Positions 1-8,685 of a stretch of 64,000 bases of DNA are shown one piece after another. Source of the stretch: Thalassoroseus pseudoceratinae (lineage in GTDB: Bacteria; Planctomycetota; Planctomycetia; Planctomycetales; Planctomycetaceae); assembly GCF_011634775.1 (NCBI RefSeq), contig NZ_JAALXT010000008.1, positions 62,001-126,000 of the forward strand, written 5' to 3'. Both the position numbers and the translations under genes were made by a program. Below the pieces are notes generated by a model, which saw only the letters and a list, made by a program, of their open reading frames with translations, did no database searches and was not told the DNA's origin. The first letter of the stretch is position 1, and each line of letters opens with the position of its first letter.

Positions 1-173
1 CCGTCCACAGAGATCGGTTTATGACAATTTGCCCGAATACACGGATTCTCCCGAAGATTCCGAGATGGGTGGTCGATGATAGGGGTAACGACCGGCCTCA
101 TGGGCAAACGGGGACTGGTGAATCGTGTGACTCAGCCGAGAACGGCTGCAAGGCCAATTGTGAGGGAACATCA

Positions 174-443
174 ATGAGCCGATTGCTCCAAATGCGGTTT
201 TGGCAGCTACCCAGCGTTTTGGCTGTCGTGGCATGCACTAGCGGCTGCCCAATGATTCCTCCGATGACGCAAACCACCGTCGGCGGTCAAACATTGCCAT
301 CCGCATACTACCTGCGAGACGATGTGCAATACTTCCCGGCCGGACCGGAATTCCAGCTGACCAACGAAGTGCAGGCGCACGAAGAATATCGCCTGCAACA
401 GCAAGCTATCGAGGACGGACTCGACGTCGACATCGCACCGTAG
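174..443 (+). CDS. small putative lipoprotein, unknown function
   Basis: The ATG at 174 gives an 89-residue protein with a short basic N-terminus, a hydrophobic stretch and a cysteine-containing region (VVACTSGC) that fits a lipoprotein signal. The frame stays open upstream to position 21, but those codons would sit in front of the signal sequence, so 174 is preferred. The mature part is short, with a glutamine- and glutamate-rich C-terminus and no recognisable domain. It is probably an envelope protein of unknown function. A palindromic repeat begins about 10 bp past the stop, and the next gene converges on it. Confidence 0.55.
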   Translation: MSRLLQMRFWQLPSVLAVVACTSGCPMIPPMTQTTVGGQTLPSAYYLRDDVQYFPAGPEFQLTNEVQAHEEYRLQQQAIEDGLDVDIAP

Positions 444-454
444 TTGCCGATGCC

Positions 455-532
455 GAGAGTGGAGGGTTGAGTGTCGAGAGTGGGAGCCAGAATTCCCCAC
501 CCTCGACCTACGACGATCGCCCCTCTACAAAT
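455..532 (+). repeat. palindromic intergenic repeat, family 1 copy A
   Basis: This GA-rich then CT-rich segment starts about 10 bp after the stop of the small lipoprotein gene. It aligns with the reverse complement of 5497-5578. Shared blocks include GAGGGTWGAGYGTCGAGA near one end and CGCCCCTCTACA at the other. The two halves can pair imperfectly (GAGAGTGGG with CCCACCCTC). The stop codon of the convergent TPP enzyme gene at 525-527 lies inside it. Confidence 0.5.
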
Positions 533-2174
533 GCTCCGACATCCGCGCCGCTAATCGTTGCAGCGCGGGACTTGTGTCGTGTGGCTCCAGGTGGATGTTC
601 AGCAGACTGAAGCTGTCGGTATTGGCGAGTGCGGCTTGAATCGCCTTCTCCAATTCGCCTTCGGTGTGGACTTCAAACCCCCATCCGCCGCCGATCACGT
701 CTGGCAGACGATGGTAGTTCCAATTCGGGATATCATTAAACGGGCCTTCCTGAAGGAACCGTTCGGTCGTGTACCCCTTGTTGTTGAGCACCATCACGAT
801 TGGGTTAAAGCCCAGCTTCAATGACGTGGACAGCTCCATTCCCGTCATCTGAAACGCTCCGTCACCGACAAGCACCAACGGACGCAGCTCCGGCTTGGCG
901 ACTTGCACACCAACGGACGCCGGCACCGCGAACCCCATCGATGTGTAATACGCCGGACTGATGAACTCGGTGTGACGGTAAATCGTCAAATCGCTGGCTG
1001 CGAACAACGAATCTCCCACGTCGGCGATGACGCACATGGATTCGTCCAACAGTCCGTTGATCCGTTGATACAACCGTTTGATCGTGAGCGGTTCGGCGGC
1101 GTTCGGTTCAAACGGGGCGATTTCGATTTTCTCTTTGGGCATTTCCCGTTTTGGTGGTTTGAGCGGTGCTTTTGCCAGCCCTTCAACGAAATCGGAAAGC
1201 ATCACCTCGTGAAAGTGATGATGTCGAATACGGAGTTGCTCACTCGTGGCATAGATACATCGACTCGGATCGAGACGAGCCGTGAAGATGCCCAGATTGA
1301 TATCCGTCATAAACGTGCCCAGCAGGATCACGCAATCACTGTCTTCCACGTACTTGCAGACGGATTCCCGCCCCATCGCCCCCTCGTACACACCGAGGTA
1401 GAGCGGATGTTTCTCGCTGACAACCGATTTTCCCAGCAGCGTGGCGGCCATCGGGATTTCGTGAGTCTCAGCGAGCTTGAGAACTTCCTCCCGCAGACCG
1501 AAGCGGTGAATCTCCACGCCCGCCAGGATGACCGGTTTTTTGCATTTGTCGATCAATTGCCCGGCTTCTTCGATGGCTTCGTGAAGCGCGTCGGGATTGC
1601 TCTGAGCAACATGGGTGCTCGGTTCGTGTGGGAACATGGGTTTGGTGTCGACACGGTCTCGGGGAAGTTCCAAATACACCGGTCGCCGATACCGCACCGC
1701 CGCCTCCAAACAGCGGTCGATTTCCCGAAACGCGGTGAGCGGATCATCGAGTGACGCGGTGGCGACCGTGATCTTCTCGAAGACTTCGCGTTGCGTGTTG
1801 AAGTCGCGGACTCGGTGATGCAGTAGCGGATCAGTCCGGCGTTCCTCGATTCCCGGAGCCCCGCTGATCACCACCACCGGCGACTTCTCCGCATACGCCC
1901 CGGCCACGGAGTTGCACAAACTCAATCCACCCACGCAATACGTCACGCAGACGGCTCCCAACCCGTTCACGCGAGCATACCCATCCGCCGCATAACCGAC
2001 GCAATCTTCCCGCGTCATGCCAATCACGCGAATCGGGCTTTCCTCCAACTTCCCATAAAAGTTCAGCACAAAATCGCCGGGGATACCGAACAGGTCTTTC
2101 AGGCCATAATCCTGCAATCGCCGAATCAGATATTGCCCAATCGAATCCGGCTGCGTCGATTTTTTCCGAGCCAT
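525..2174 (-). CDS. thiamine-diphosphate-dependent 2-keto acid decarboxylase (pyruvate/indolepyruvate decarboxylase family)
   Basis: This 549-residue protein has the usual length and layout of the family: an N-terminal pyrimidine-binding domain, a central domain and a C-terminal diphosphate-binding domain. Residues expected from pyruvate decarboxylase are present: Glu56 ([15 protein letters not shown]), the His119-His120 pair (LLHHR), the GDG motif at 437-439 with NN at 464-465, and GYTTE with Glu471. It should decarboxylate a 2-keto acid to an aldehyde without oxidation. The substrate (pyruvate, phenylpyruvate, indolepyruvate or a branched-chain keto acid) cannot be told from sequence. The start has a strong Shine-Dalgarno (AAGGAGGG). 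It stands alone, convergent with the upstream lipoprotein gene. Confidence 0.88.
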   Translation of the reverse strand: MARKKSTQPDSIGQYLIRRLQDYGLKDLFGIPGDFVLNFYGKLEESPIRVIGMTREDCVGYAADGYARVNGLGAVCVTYCVGGLSLCNSVAGAYAEKSPVVVISGAPGIEERRTDPLLHHRVRDFNTQREVFEKITVATASLDDPLTAFREIDRCLEAAVRYRRPVYLELPRDRVDTKPMFPHEPSTHVAQSNPDALHEAIEEAGQLIDKCKKPVILAGVEIHRFGLREEVLKLAETHEIPMAATLLGKSVVSEKHPLYLGVYEGAMGRESVCKYVEDSDCVILLGTFMTDINLGIFTARLDPSRCIYATSEQLRIRHHHFHEVMLSDFVEGLAKAPLKPPKREMPKEKIEIAPFEPNAAEPLTIKRLYQRINGLLDESMCVIADVGDSLFAASDLTIYRHTEFISPAYYTSMGFAVPASVGVQVAKPELRPLVLVGDGAFQMTGMELSTSLKLGFNPIVMVLNNKGYTTERFLQEGPFNDIPNWNYHRLPDVIGGGWGFEVHTEGELEKAIQAALANTDSFSLLNIHLEPHDTSPALQRLAARMSEHL

Positions 2175-2308
2175 AACCGCCCTCCTTTATCATCAAAAGA
2201 GATTGTCGGGTGGGTTGTCGTTACACTTCCATTCTATGCATTAGCTAATAGACAGATGGCGAAAAGTCGGAATTCAATGCTAGAACTGGCCTTAAGTTCA
2301 GCGCAGCC

Positions 2309-2316
2309 AGGAGGGG
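2309..2316 (+). promoter_or_regulatory. strong ribosome binding site
   Basis: AGGAGGGG stands 4 bp before the ATG at 2321. It supports the start and the reality of a gene that has no recognisable family. Confidence 0.7.
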
Positions 2317-2320
2317 CAAA

Positions 2321-2752
2321 ATGGAAAGAATCGACGAATCAACCGATGTTGCCGGGTTGCTGGGCCGTTTCTTCGACTTCACTGACTCACTTTTGCACTC
2401 GTTATCTCTCAGATTCTCAAGGCAGGGGAATCAACGGCTTGAGGTCCGGATTGCGACCAGAGAAGCAGTCGCTGACGAGACGAATGGATGGACTGTCGGC
2501 GTTTTCGTGGTCGACAACATCATTGAAATGAAATTCGAAGAACACTGGAAACGTAAGCACGGAGTAATCTCCGATGGAATTCATGTCGTCAAGATTGGCG
2601 AATTGGTCGGCATCGAATTCGGAAACTCATACGAGAAACCTATGTCGATGAACGACCTGCAAGAGTCCGAATGCTTCGCATTGGGGAAAGAACTGTGGTT
2701 TGGAACCGAGCCATATACGGAAGAGATTTGGAGGTTTAAGCACTTCCAATGA
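2321..2752 (+). CDS. hypothetical protein, 143 aa
   Basis: The protein is a soluble mixed alpha/beta polypeptide without signal peptide or membrane segment. It has an aromatic-rich C-terminus (ELWFGTEPYTEEIWRFKHF) and no family I recognise. The strong ribosome binding site directly upstream argues that it is expressed. It sits alone between the divergent TPP enzyme gene and a convergent phosphofructokinase gene. Its base composition looks somewhat more AT-rich than its neighbours by eye, so recent acquisition is possible but unproven. Confidence 0.6.
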   Translation: MERIDESTDVAGLLGRFFDFTDSLLHSLSLRFSRQGNQRLEVRIATREAVADETNGWTVGVFVVDNIIEMKFEEHWKRKHGVISDGIHVVKIGELVGIEFGNSYEKPMSMNDLQESECFALGKELWFGTEPYTEEIWRFKHFQ

Positions 2753-2783
2753 TCAATTAATCTGGACACAATCGCCGACACGA

Positions 2784-2817
2784 CAAAAAAAGCCCCGACG
2801 CTGTGACGCCGGGGCTT
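2784..2817 (-). terminator. rho-independent terminator of the phosphofructokinase gene
   Basis: AAGCCCCG at 2790-2797 pairs with CGGGGCTT at 2810-2817. A run of A at 2784-2790 reads as a U-tract on the minus strand. It lies about 60 bp past the phosphofructokinase stop. Confidence 0.85.
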
Positions 2818-2852
2818 CGATCTTCGATTATTGGTCGGTTGTAGTGGCGTGC

Positions 2853-2876
2853 TTCTACACCTGACACCTCACATCA
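2853..2876 (-). repeat. intergenic repeat, family 2 copy A
   Basis: Read on the minus strand this segment begins just past the phosphofructokinase stop. It carries ATGTGAGGTG followed by TCAGGTGTAG. The same two blocks, in the same orientation and also just past a stop codon, occur at 5776-5806. Confidence 0.4.
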
Positions 2877-2878
2877 AC

Positions 2879-4222
2879 CTATCGGTCGTTGACGTGCGTT
2901 TCCAAAAACCGGGCGAGTTTGTGGAAGTCGCTGCCGGGTTGGATGTAGCGGACCATCGTGACGAGGTTGTCTGGATTGACGAGTTTTTCGAACGGCACGT
3001 AGTGCAAATCGAGTTGGCCAGTGACGGAGACCATCACGCCGTTGAGTCGTTCCTCGACCAAAGCCCGATACGCTCCCACACCGAGTTGGCTGCCGAGCAT
3101 CACGTCGAACGCTTGCGGACGGGCACAACGGGATTCGTAACCGAGTTGGATCCCCCGTAAACGCTTCTTGCTGCCGGTTTGTCGTTGGTACTCTTCGCCG
3201 ACCAGCTTCGCGATCATCTTGCCGAGATCAACGTGGGCGACCGAAATGTGCCCGTGCGGATCGCGGGGAACACCTTCGAGAGCCTGAGCCGACAAATATT
3301 CCGCCAACCCTTCAGCGAGCACGACGGCACCGAAGTTCTTGTTCTCGGATTCCTCACGAGCGCGAATCGTGCTCACGATCCGTTTGACGACGGCGTCGAT
3401 GTTCATCACAGGACGAGTGGTTTTGACACCATCGACTTCGACCTCTTCTTCATCCCGGTATTTGCCACGAATGTCTTCGACGCTGATGACCAAGCTCGCT
3501 TCACCGGCAATCGCCGCACCGTAAGCCAACCAACCGGCACTGCGGCCCATGGTTTCGACGATGAAATAGCTGCCGTCGGCCTCGGCATCGGCGAGCAAGT
3601 TGCGAATCTCACCGGCGAGGGTTTCGACAGCGGTGAAGTAACCGAAGGTGAAGTCGATCCCCATGTAGTCGTTGTCGATCGTCTTCGGCACATGGACGAC
3701 GGAGATCTTGCTGGTGCCTTCCGGCAGTTGATCTTGATACAGCTTAAATTTGTTGGCCGTTTTGAGGGTGTCGTCGCCACCGATCGAGACGAGCAAATCG
3801 ACATCCAACGACCGTAGGGCTTCATCGACGGTCTTGAGCGGCGCGATTCGCTCGGCGTCTTGCAGGTGTTCTGGCGAACTCACGTGAGCCCCCGGATTCG
3901 CCCGTGCGGTGCCGATCATGATGCCTTGCGAGTTGCGTGATCGCCGCAGATGACGTTCGTCGAGCAGGAAGTAATCCTGATCTTCCACCATCGGTCGGTC
4001 GGCGGAGTATTGCATCAGCCGCGAGTAGCCGTACCGGACGCCGACGACTTCGATTCCGTTGTTCATGAACGAAACGGCGGCGGTGGAGATCACGGCATTC
4101 GCAGCCGGTGCCGGTCCGCCGGAGAACAAAATGGCCGCCCGGCGGAAATTGTGCTCAGCTTTTGCGGGTGGGCCGATTACGGATTCGGGTTGAGACGCAT
4201 TGCCGTCAGGTGTGGTCGTCAT
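2879..4222 (-). CDS. 6-phosphofructokinase, pyrophosphate-dependent type
   Basis: It phosphorylates fructose 6-phosphate to fructose 1,6-bisphosphate in the cytoplasm. The 447-residue protein has the N-terminal SGG loop (ILFSGGPAPAANAV, about 31-44), GGDD at 148-151, PKTIDND at 179-185 and MGRSAGW from 224. GGDD in place of GGDG, and Lys in place of Gly before TIDND, are the established marks of PPi-dependent rather than ATP-dependent enzymes, so the reaction is probably reversible and PPi-linked. The start is the ATG at 4222. A clear terminator follows, so it is transcribed alone. The donor assignment rests on motifs only. Confidence 0.93.
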   Translation of the reverse strand: MTTTPDGNASQPESVIGPPAKAEHNFRRAAILFSGGPAPAANAVISTAAVSFMNNGIEVVGVRYGYSRLMQYSADRPMVEDQDYFLLDERHLRRSRNSQGIMIGTARANPGAHVSSPEHLQDAERIAPLKTVDEALRSLDVDLLVSIGGDDTLKTANKFKLYQDQLPEGTSKISVVHVPKTIDNDYMGIDFTFGYFTAVETLAGEIRNLLADAEADGSYFIVETMGRSAGWLAYGAAIAGEASLVISVEDIRGKYRDEEEVEVDGVKTTRPVMNIDAVVKRIVSTIRAREESENKNFGAVVLAEGLAEYLSAQALEGVPRDPHGHISVAHVDLGKMIAKLVGEEYQRQTGSKKRLRGIQLGYESRCARPQAFDVMLGSQLGVGAYRALVEERLNGVMVSVTGQLDLHYVPFEKLVNPDNLVTMVRYIQPGSDFHKLARFLETHVNDR

Positions 4223-4420
4223 GGCAAATCGAATTGGATACCTAAAAAATGTCTGTACGGACCGCCAGCGGAACGCTCCCCTGGGCGTGTTCGCCGCTCA
4301 TCCTAACGGGTCCGTCGGCGTGTTGCCAGTGTTCGTGGCGGTGAAGATCTCGTGAGTGGAACAGAGTAATCCGACAGTCCGCTTCAGTCCAATTTCATGC
4401 CCGTTCGACAAATCTCCGCG

Positions 4421-5425
4421 TCAATCACGGAGCGCTTGCAATGCGAGATCGGCATCTGTTCGAATGCGGGATTCGGGATGGCTGTCGGCGATGGGTTGGA
4501 TCCATTCGATGAGTTGCTCTGTCTCCGCGTCCGACCACTTACCTGCCAGGTCGCCCACCGCTTTGAGAGTATTTTTGAGCACAACCAGATTGACCTGCTG
4601 TCGCTCGACGGATTCCGGTTCGGTCTTGTTGGCGGTCTGAGTGAGCACGTCTCGAAAGACCGGCCAACCGGCGGTGACTTGCTGTCGCGCCAACGCGATT
4701 GCGGCATTGGCACGAACTTCCGAATCACCGTCGTTGAGCAGCACTTCCAATCGGTCACGCGTGGACTTCTCGGGGATTAGCCCGAGGATAAACGCGCCGG
4801 TTTGACGAAAGAGGGCGTCTTCGTCGTGCGTGAGGTCAATCATGCCTTCGACGACATCCGGCACCGCGAGCAACTCAGTCCGCAATTCCGGGACTTCACT
4901 CGATCGCCCACTGAGAACGGCCAACGATTGCGCAGCCGCTTTGCGGGTTTCTCGATCGTAATCCTCGGTCAACGCGGCTTGCTGCAACGGAGGAATGACT
5001 CGCCGGGGTTGATTGAGATACGCGAGCGTCGTCGCCAAATAGACTTGCTGCTTGATCACCGGATCGGTTTTGCCAGCGGCGAGTTGTTCTTCGAAGAGGT
5101 CCACCAAGGCTTTGCCGATTTCCGGATTGTTGCTGAGTTCGCTGTCGGAATCGGTGGCAAGATCATTTCGCAACATCTGAGCCAACCCCAAGGCGGCTCG
5201 CCAGCGGCGATGTTCGTTCGCGCTGCGAAGTTCGGTGACCAACTCCCGCCAATCTTGTTCCCCCGCGGCCAACCGACCGAACAACGTATAAACGCCGACA
5301 ATCCCGATCACGATGATCGCCGGAATCACGAACAGTTGCACAATAAACTTCGCCGACGGCGGTTCCACCGGTGGAAGTTCTTCGAGTTCGTCTTGGGAAT
5401 TCGGTTCCGAGGTTTCGTCGGACAT
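4421..5425 (-). CDS. membrane-anchored HEAT-repeat protein
   Basis: From the ATG at 5425 the protein begins with about 25 acidic residues (MSDETSEPNSQDELEELPP), then a single membrane segment (FIVQLFVIPAIIVIGIVGVY). A long helical region follows whose repeats have alternating hydrophobic positions (DSEVRANAAIALARQ, DALFRQTGAFILGLI), typical of HEAT or PBS-lyase-like repeats. Such proteins act as scaffolds; no enzyme motif is visible. The frame extends 19 codons further upstream to 5482, but that start would put unrelated residues before the acidic head. The partner is unknown. Confidence 0.72.
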   Translation of the reverse strand: MSDETSEPNSQDELEELPPVEPPSAKFIVQLFVIPAIIVIGIVGVYTLFGRLAAGEQDWRELVTELRSANEHRRWRAALGLAQMLRNDLATDSDSELSNNPEIGKALVDLFEEQLAAGKTDPVIKQQVYLATTLAYLNQPRRVIPPLQQAALTEDYDRETRKAAAQSLAVLSGRSSEVPELRTELLAVPDVVEGMIDLTHDEDALFRQTGAFILGLIPEKSTRDRLEVLLNDGDSEVRANAAIALARQQVTAGWPVFRDVLTQTANKTEPESVERQQVNLVVLKNTLKAVGDLAGKWSDAETEQLIEWIQPIADSHPESRIRTDADLALQALRD

Positions 5426-5496
5426 GGTTGGCACCGGTTGGGCGTGTGTCGGTAGTGGCGTGTCTTCAAGTGTAGAAAACAAGCACCAAAGATCAA

Positions 5497-5578
5497 CGAA
5501 TGTAGAGGGGCGAGAGTGGGGAGCAGAGAGTCGTGCATTCCCATCACTCTCTAATCTCGACGCTCTACCCTCTACTCA
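5497..5578 (-). repeat. palindromic intergenic repeat, family 1 copy B
   Basis: Read on the minus strand it aligns with copy A at 455-532, sharing GAGGGTAGAGCGTCGAGA at one end and CGCCCCTCTACA at the other. GAGAGTGGGGAG on the plus strand and the CT-rich arm near 5545-5575 can form an imperfect hairpin. Its start overlaps the end of the proline-rich frame. Confidence 0.5.
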
Positions 5579-5702
5579 CCACCGATGGTCGCGGACGTGG
5601 CGGATCGGGGTTTGGTTTCGGTAATGGTGGGTCTGGCAGTGGTTGCGGTGCCGGGTCGGGTGTGGGGGACGGAATTGGTACGGGCTTAGGTTTGACGTTC
5701 AT
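5565..5702 (-). CDS. possible proline-rich small protein, 45 aa
   Basis: An ATG at 5702 opens a 45-codon frame that ends at TAG 5565-5567. Nearly every second residue is proline (KPKPVPIPSPTPDP, then PLPDPPLPKPNPDPPRPRP). It lies on the same strand as the FabZ-like gene upstream and the HEAT gene downstream. No Shine-Dalgarno is evident and there is no signal peptide, so it could be a real small protein, the tail of a decayed gene, or chance coding in a simple-sequence tract. Confidence 0.25.
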   Translation of the reverse strand: MNVKPKPVPIPSPTPDPAPQPLPDPPLPKPNPDPPRPRPSVVSRG

Positions 5703-5745
5703 CAATGTCTTACTGTCTTGGAAGTCAGGAATTGAAGTTCAATGA

Positions 5746-5806
5746 GTGAGGCGTAAGTCATGTCTGGTTTTCCTCGCCTTACGCCTGACTCCTCACGCCT
5801 CACATG
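5746..5806 (-). repeat. intergenic repeat, family 2 copy B, with internal inverted copies
   Basis: GTGAGGCGTAAG on the plus strand (about 5746) faces CTTACGCCTGAC and CCTCACGCCTCAC (about 5778-5804), so the element is an inverted repeat of roughly 60 bp. It starts about 20 bp past the stop of the FabZ-like gene. Its minus-strand text matches family 2 copy A near 2853-2876. Confidence 0.5.
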
Positions 5807-5825
5807 GTCCGCATCATCGTGTTCT

Positions 5826-6260
5826 CTACTTCGGAGCGGCGGCGGTGCAGGCGAATTCCAAGCGAGTCGAGACTTTCCCGTCTACCGTGACTTTGCCAGC
5901 GAGGAAAAATGCATTCGACAGTCGTTCGGTGATCTTCACTTCGATGTCGATTGTGTCGCCGGGGTGGACCATCTTGCGGAATTGCACGTTGTTCATCCGC
6001 GTGGCGACCGGAACTGCATCACCCTCGACGGGTTGAATGGTGGCAATCAGAATTGCCGACGCCTGCATACACGCCTCACACTGCAACACCCCCGGCATCA
6101 CCGGAAAGTCGGGGTAATGCCCTTGGAAGACATCAATGGACGGATCGAGAAACTTCCGCGCGTGGATGGATTTGTCGGTCATCTCGACGACTTCATCAAT
6201 CCACAAAAACGGCGGACGGTGCGGGATGAGTGCTTCGATTTGTTCGCGGTTGAGCGACAT
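5826..6260 (-). CDS. 3-hydroxyacyl-ACP dehydratase, FabZ-like hotdog protein
   Basis: The ATG at 6260 gives a 144-residue protein, the normal length for FabZ. The N-terminal [17 protein letters not shown] segment and the catalytic [17 protein letters not shown] motif (His and Glu conserved) are those of the 3-hydroxyacyl-ACP dehydratase family, which dehydrates 3-hydroxyacyl-ACP during fatty acid elongation. A frame extension to 6359 is not needed. It is not beside lpxA, lpxC or other fab genes, so it may be a paralogue rather than the main FabZ. Confidence 0.85.
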   Translation of the reverse strand: MSLNREQIEALIPHRPPFLWIDEVVEMTDKSIHARKFLDPSIDVFQGHYPDFPVMPGVLQCEACMQASAILIATIQPVEGDAVPVATRMNNVQFRKMVHPGDTIDIEVKITERLSNAFFLAGKVTVDGKVSTRLEFACTAAAPK

Positions 6261-6334
6261 AGTTTTGTTGTCGTTGGATAAGAATTTGAGAGGGGACGCT
6301 CGCGTTACCCACATTGTAGACCGATCGGCCACAC

Positions 6335-6847
6335 TCAGGTGTCGTATTCTCCGGTCCACGGCGGATAGAACAGCAAATCGTTCGGAAGAAGATGAACGTG
6401 GTAACGCATTTCCTCGTCGTCTTCCTCTTCGTCAAACATGTCGCATTCTTCAGTGGTGAGCAACCCGAAGATGCACCCGTCATGCTCGACTTGGAACCGC
6501 TCGACCGCGATATCGCAGAATGTCAGTTCGCCAATCGCGTTCAGTTTGGCCTCAAGACCGGCTCGTGCCTTTTCGATGACAGCGTCTTCACCGTCCGCAG
6601 TGGTGCCGTGCGATTCGATGTCGGAGTGCGTGTGTTTGCCGTCGGCGTCAAAATGATGGACGACCGAAAACCACGTTTTCTTCGACTCCCAACCGTCGTC
6701 TCCAAGCAACTCAAAATTGAGTGGCCCGACATTCGGTGTGACAAACCCCATGAAGAAGCCACCTGCACCCTTTTGGCCAATGTAGTGCGTGTGGTACTCC
6801 TCTTCGCGGTTGATCGGGATGCGTTTCGGCGGTTGCATGTCGTCCAT
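6335..6847 (-). CDS. hypothetical acidic protein, 170 aa
   Basis: The ATG at 6847 starts a soluble protein ([20 protein letters not shown]) with several His residues, a [16 protein letters not shown] segment and a strongly acidic stretch ([12 protein letters not shown]) before a C-terminal [10 protein letters not shown] do not recognise a family. The flavin oxidoreductase gene ends 10 bp upstream on the same strand, so the two are probably co-transcribed. A frame extension would overlap that gene and is rejected. Confidence 0.55.
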   Translation of the reverse strand: MDDMQPPKRIPINREEEYHTHYIGQKGAGGFFMGFVTPNVGPLNFELLGDDGWESKKTWFSVVHHFDADGKHTHSDIESHGTTADGEDAVIEKARAGLEAKLNAIGELTFCDIAVERFQVEHDGCIFGLLTTEECDMFDEEEDDEEMRYHVHLLPNDLLFYPPWTGEYDT

Positions 6848-6857
6848 CAGTCGGCAC

Positions 6858-8285
6858 CTACAAACTTGCAGCGGCGGGTGTGAGGTACTTGTCGACATCG
6901 TTCGCGACAATCACGCCGTAATTCACCGCCCCCAACCAACCGGACATGATGATGCCCACACTGCCGGCGTGATACAGTCCACTGACTTGTTCCGGCAGGG
7001 ACTTACTGACGGCGAGCCCTTCGAACTTGGTGCCGAAGGACGCTCCTTGTTGGTGAAGCGTGTAGTGTTTGAAGGTGCGTGGCGTGGAAACTTCGATGTG
7101 GTCCAACTTCTCGCGAACGTCGGGCACGTATTGTTCGAGGCAATTCAGCGTGGTTTCCGCGAGGTCGTTTTTGGCGGCTTGGTAATCCTCTTCGGAGAGG
7201 TCCGCCCAATCTTTGTAATTCGCGTTGGTAGACGAGACGACCAACCAACGATCGCTGCCCGGTCGGGTTTGCGGATAGTAGAACGAGAATGTGCGGCTGC
7301 TGACGTCGCGGCTGAGCATCGCTTCGATGTCAAAGCCTTTGTGTTCCGAGTGGAACAGCAAATCGCCGACGTCATCGAAACCTTCACCGGGTTTCAGGGC
7401 GATGTAGACTTGGCAACTGCTATTGTTCAGCCGGACGGCTTTGGTTTCTTCGACGAAATCGGGATCGAGATGATCCGGCCCGACGAGTTTCAAGATCGTG
7501 GATTTGATGTTCGCGTTCGAAAGCACCGCCCCACAAGTGATGCGACGACCGTTCACAACGACGGCTTTCACCTGGCGATCGGGCGTGATTTCGATTTTCT
7601 CGACGAGGCAGCGAATTCGCAAATCAACGCCGTTCTTGATCAGCTCCTCTTTCATCTGCGTCACAAGTTTGTCGGTGCCGCCCTCGAAGGTGAACACGCC
7701 CTTGTGCATGAAGTTCGAGAATACAATGCCGTAAGTGATGGCGGGGTCTTCGAGTGTTGAACCGTTGGCGTAGGTGATCGGCTCCATCAACAACCGCACG
7801 ACATCATCACGACCGGGGAAGAATTCTTCGAACAGCTCCCGTGTGGTTTTCGATTGATCATCGAAGAAGTTCATGCTGCGAGCGGTGTCGAAGAACTTCT
7901 GCACCGTCTCCATCGGCACTTGAAATTTCTCGGTGATGATTCGCGTGAAATCATCGCGGTCGAACGTGGTTCGCAGGGAGAATTGCGGGTTCTCGAACCG
8001 GACGCCTTTGAGTTGCACGATGGAGTCAGCGATCTCGCGAGTCCAATACTTTCGGCAACTCTTGATCATGCCGTGCGGAAAACCGTGCAGGGAGATGTCA
8101 AAGATGTGGCCGCCAGAGCGTTTGAACCACGTCGCCATTCCGCCGAGTTGATAATGGTGTTCCAACAACAACACGGAGTGTCCCTGGCGAGCCAGGAGGT
8201 TCGCGGAGGTCAAACCAGCGAGACCACTACCGATAACAACCACATCGTAGTGGTCCCGAGCACCTTTGAGAAAATCTTTGGCCAT
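6858..8285 (-). CDS. FAD-dependent oxidoreductase of the phytoene desaturase/retinol saturase group
   Basis: The ATG at 8285 gives 475 residues. A dinucleotide-binding motif for FAD ([20 protein letters not shown]) lies near the N-terminus, followed by a Glu-containing strand ([11 protein letters not shown]). The C-terminal FAD signature is [21 protein letters not shown]. This architecture is shared by CrtI-type carotenoid desaturases and all-trans-retinol 13,14-reductase. No crtB or other carotenoid gene is nearby, so the substrate is unknown. The short acidic protein gene follows 10 bp downstream. A TTG at 8297 is an alternative start. Confidence 0.8.
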   Translation of the reverse strand: MAKDFLKGARDHYDVVVIGSGLAGLTSANLLARQGHSVLLLEHHYQLGGMATWFKRSGGHIFDISLHGFPHGMIKSCRKYWTREIADSIVQLKGVRFENPQFSLRTTFDRDDFTRIITEKFQVPMETVQKFFDTARSMNFFDDQSKTTRELFEEFFPGRDDVVRLLMEPITYANGSTLEDPAITYGIVFSNFMHKGVFTFEGGTDKLVTQMKEELIKNGVDLRIRCLVEKIEITPDRQVKAVVVNGRRITCGAVLSNANIKSTILKLVGPDHLDPDFVEETKAVRLNNSSCQVYIALKPGEGFDDVGDLLFHSEHKGFDIEAMLSRDVSSRTFSFYYPQTRPGSDRWLVVSSTNANYKDWADLSEEDYQAAKNDLAETTLNCLEQYVPDVREKLDHIEVSTPRTFKHYTLHQQGASFGTKFEGLAVSKSLPEQVSGLYHAGSVGIIMSGWLGAVNYGVIVANDVDKYLTPAAASL

Positions 8286-8685
8286 AGTGTTCAGCAAACA
8301 ATTCGAGAGGCGGTATGTCAGTCACCCCGACAGTGTAGGCACACGGCGGACGAATTTCGAGGGAGTTGTCTGTCACAGGGTTCCACAAGCCGCCGACAAC
8401 GTCGCAACGACCGACACCAAGCGATGCAAATTGCCCGAGAAGGCCCCAAACGTCACCGGTTCCAAACACAAGAAAACACCCCATCTTACCCTGTTTCCCC
8501 GCTTTCGATTGATTGCGTAACGCTTTGGAAAAGTCGGGGGAGATCGTCTTGCGTCTTATGTCGGCAATGCTAGATTGAAGGAGAATCGCGGGCCACACCG
8601 ATATCAAACCGGGAGGGGTCAGCCTGATGTATCGGTTGCCCCCCCATCACCGAAGCGGTCCAGCCACGGAAAGGCCAGTTCGCCC
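8286..8685. other. 400-bp divergent intergenic region
   Basis: The region separates the minus-strand oxidoreductase gene from the plus-strand histidine kinase gene and must hold both promoters. A TTG at 8575 extends the kinase frame upstream, but the extension has no family resemblance. I see no RNA gene or strong hairpin. Confidence 0.4.

Larger units (their letters stand above)
5426..5825. other. 400-bp intergenic region with two palindromic repeats and a proline-rich frame
   Basis: This gap lies between the FabZ-like gene and the HEAT gene, both on the minus strand. It holds a family 2 repeat (about 5746-5806), a proline-rich minus-strand reading frame (5565-5702) and a family 1 repeat (5497-5578). 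The plus-strand reading of the middle part is glycine-rich and is the mirror image of the proline-rich frame. Confidence 0.6.

Noticed and set aside
903-1754. Long plus-strand open frame antisense to the TPP enzyme gene
   Set aside because: It is the shadow of a high-confidence gene with intact catalytic motifs on the opposite strand and has no recognisable domain of its own.
3179-3817. Plus-strand open frame inside the phosphofructokinase gene
   Set aside because: It is antisense to conserved PFK motifs and has no Shine-Dalgarno or domain.
5533-5745. Glycine-rich plus-strand frame
   Set aside because: It is the reverse-strand image of the proline-rich tract; the proline reading has the same orientation as both neighbouring genes.
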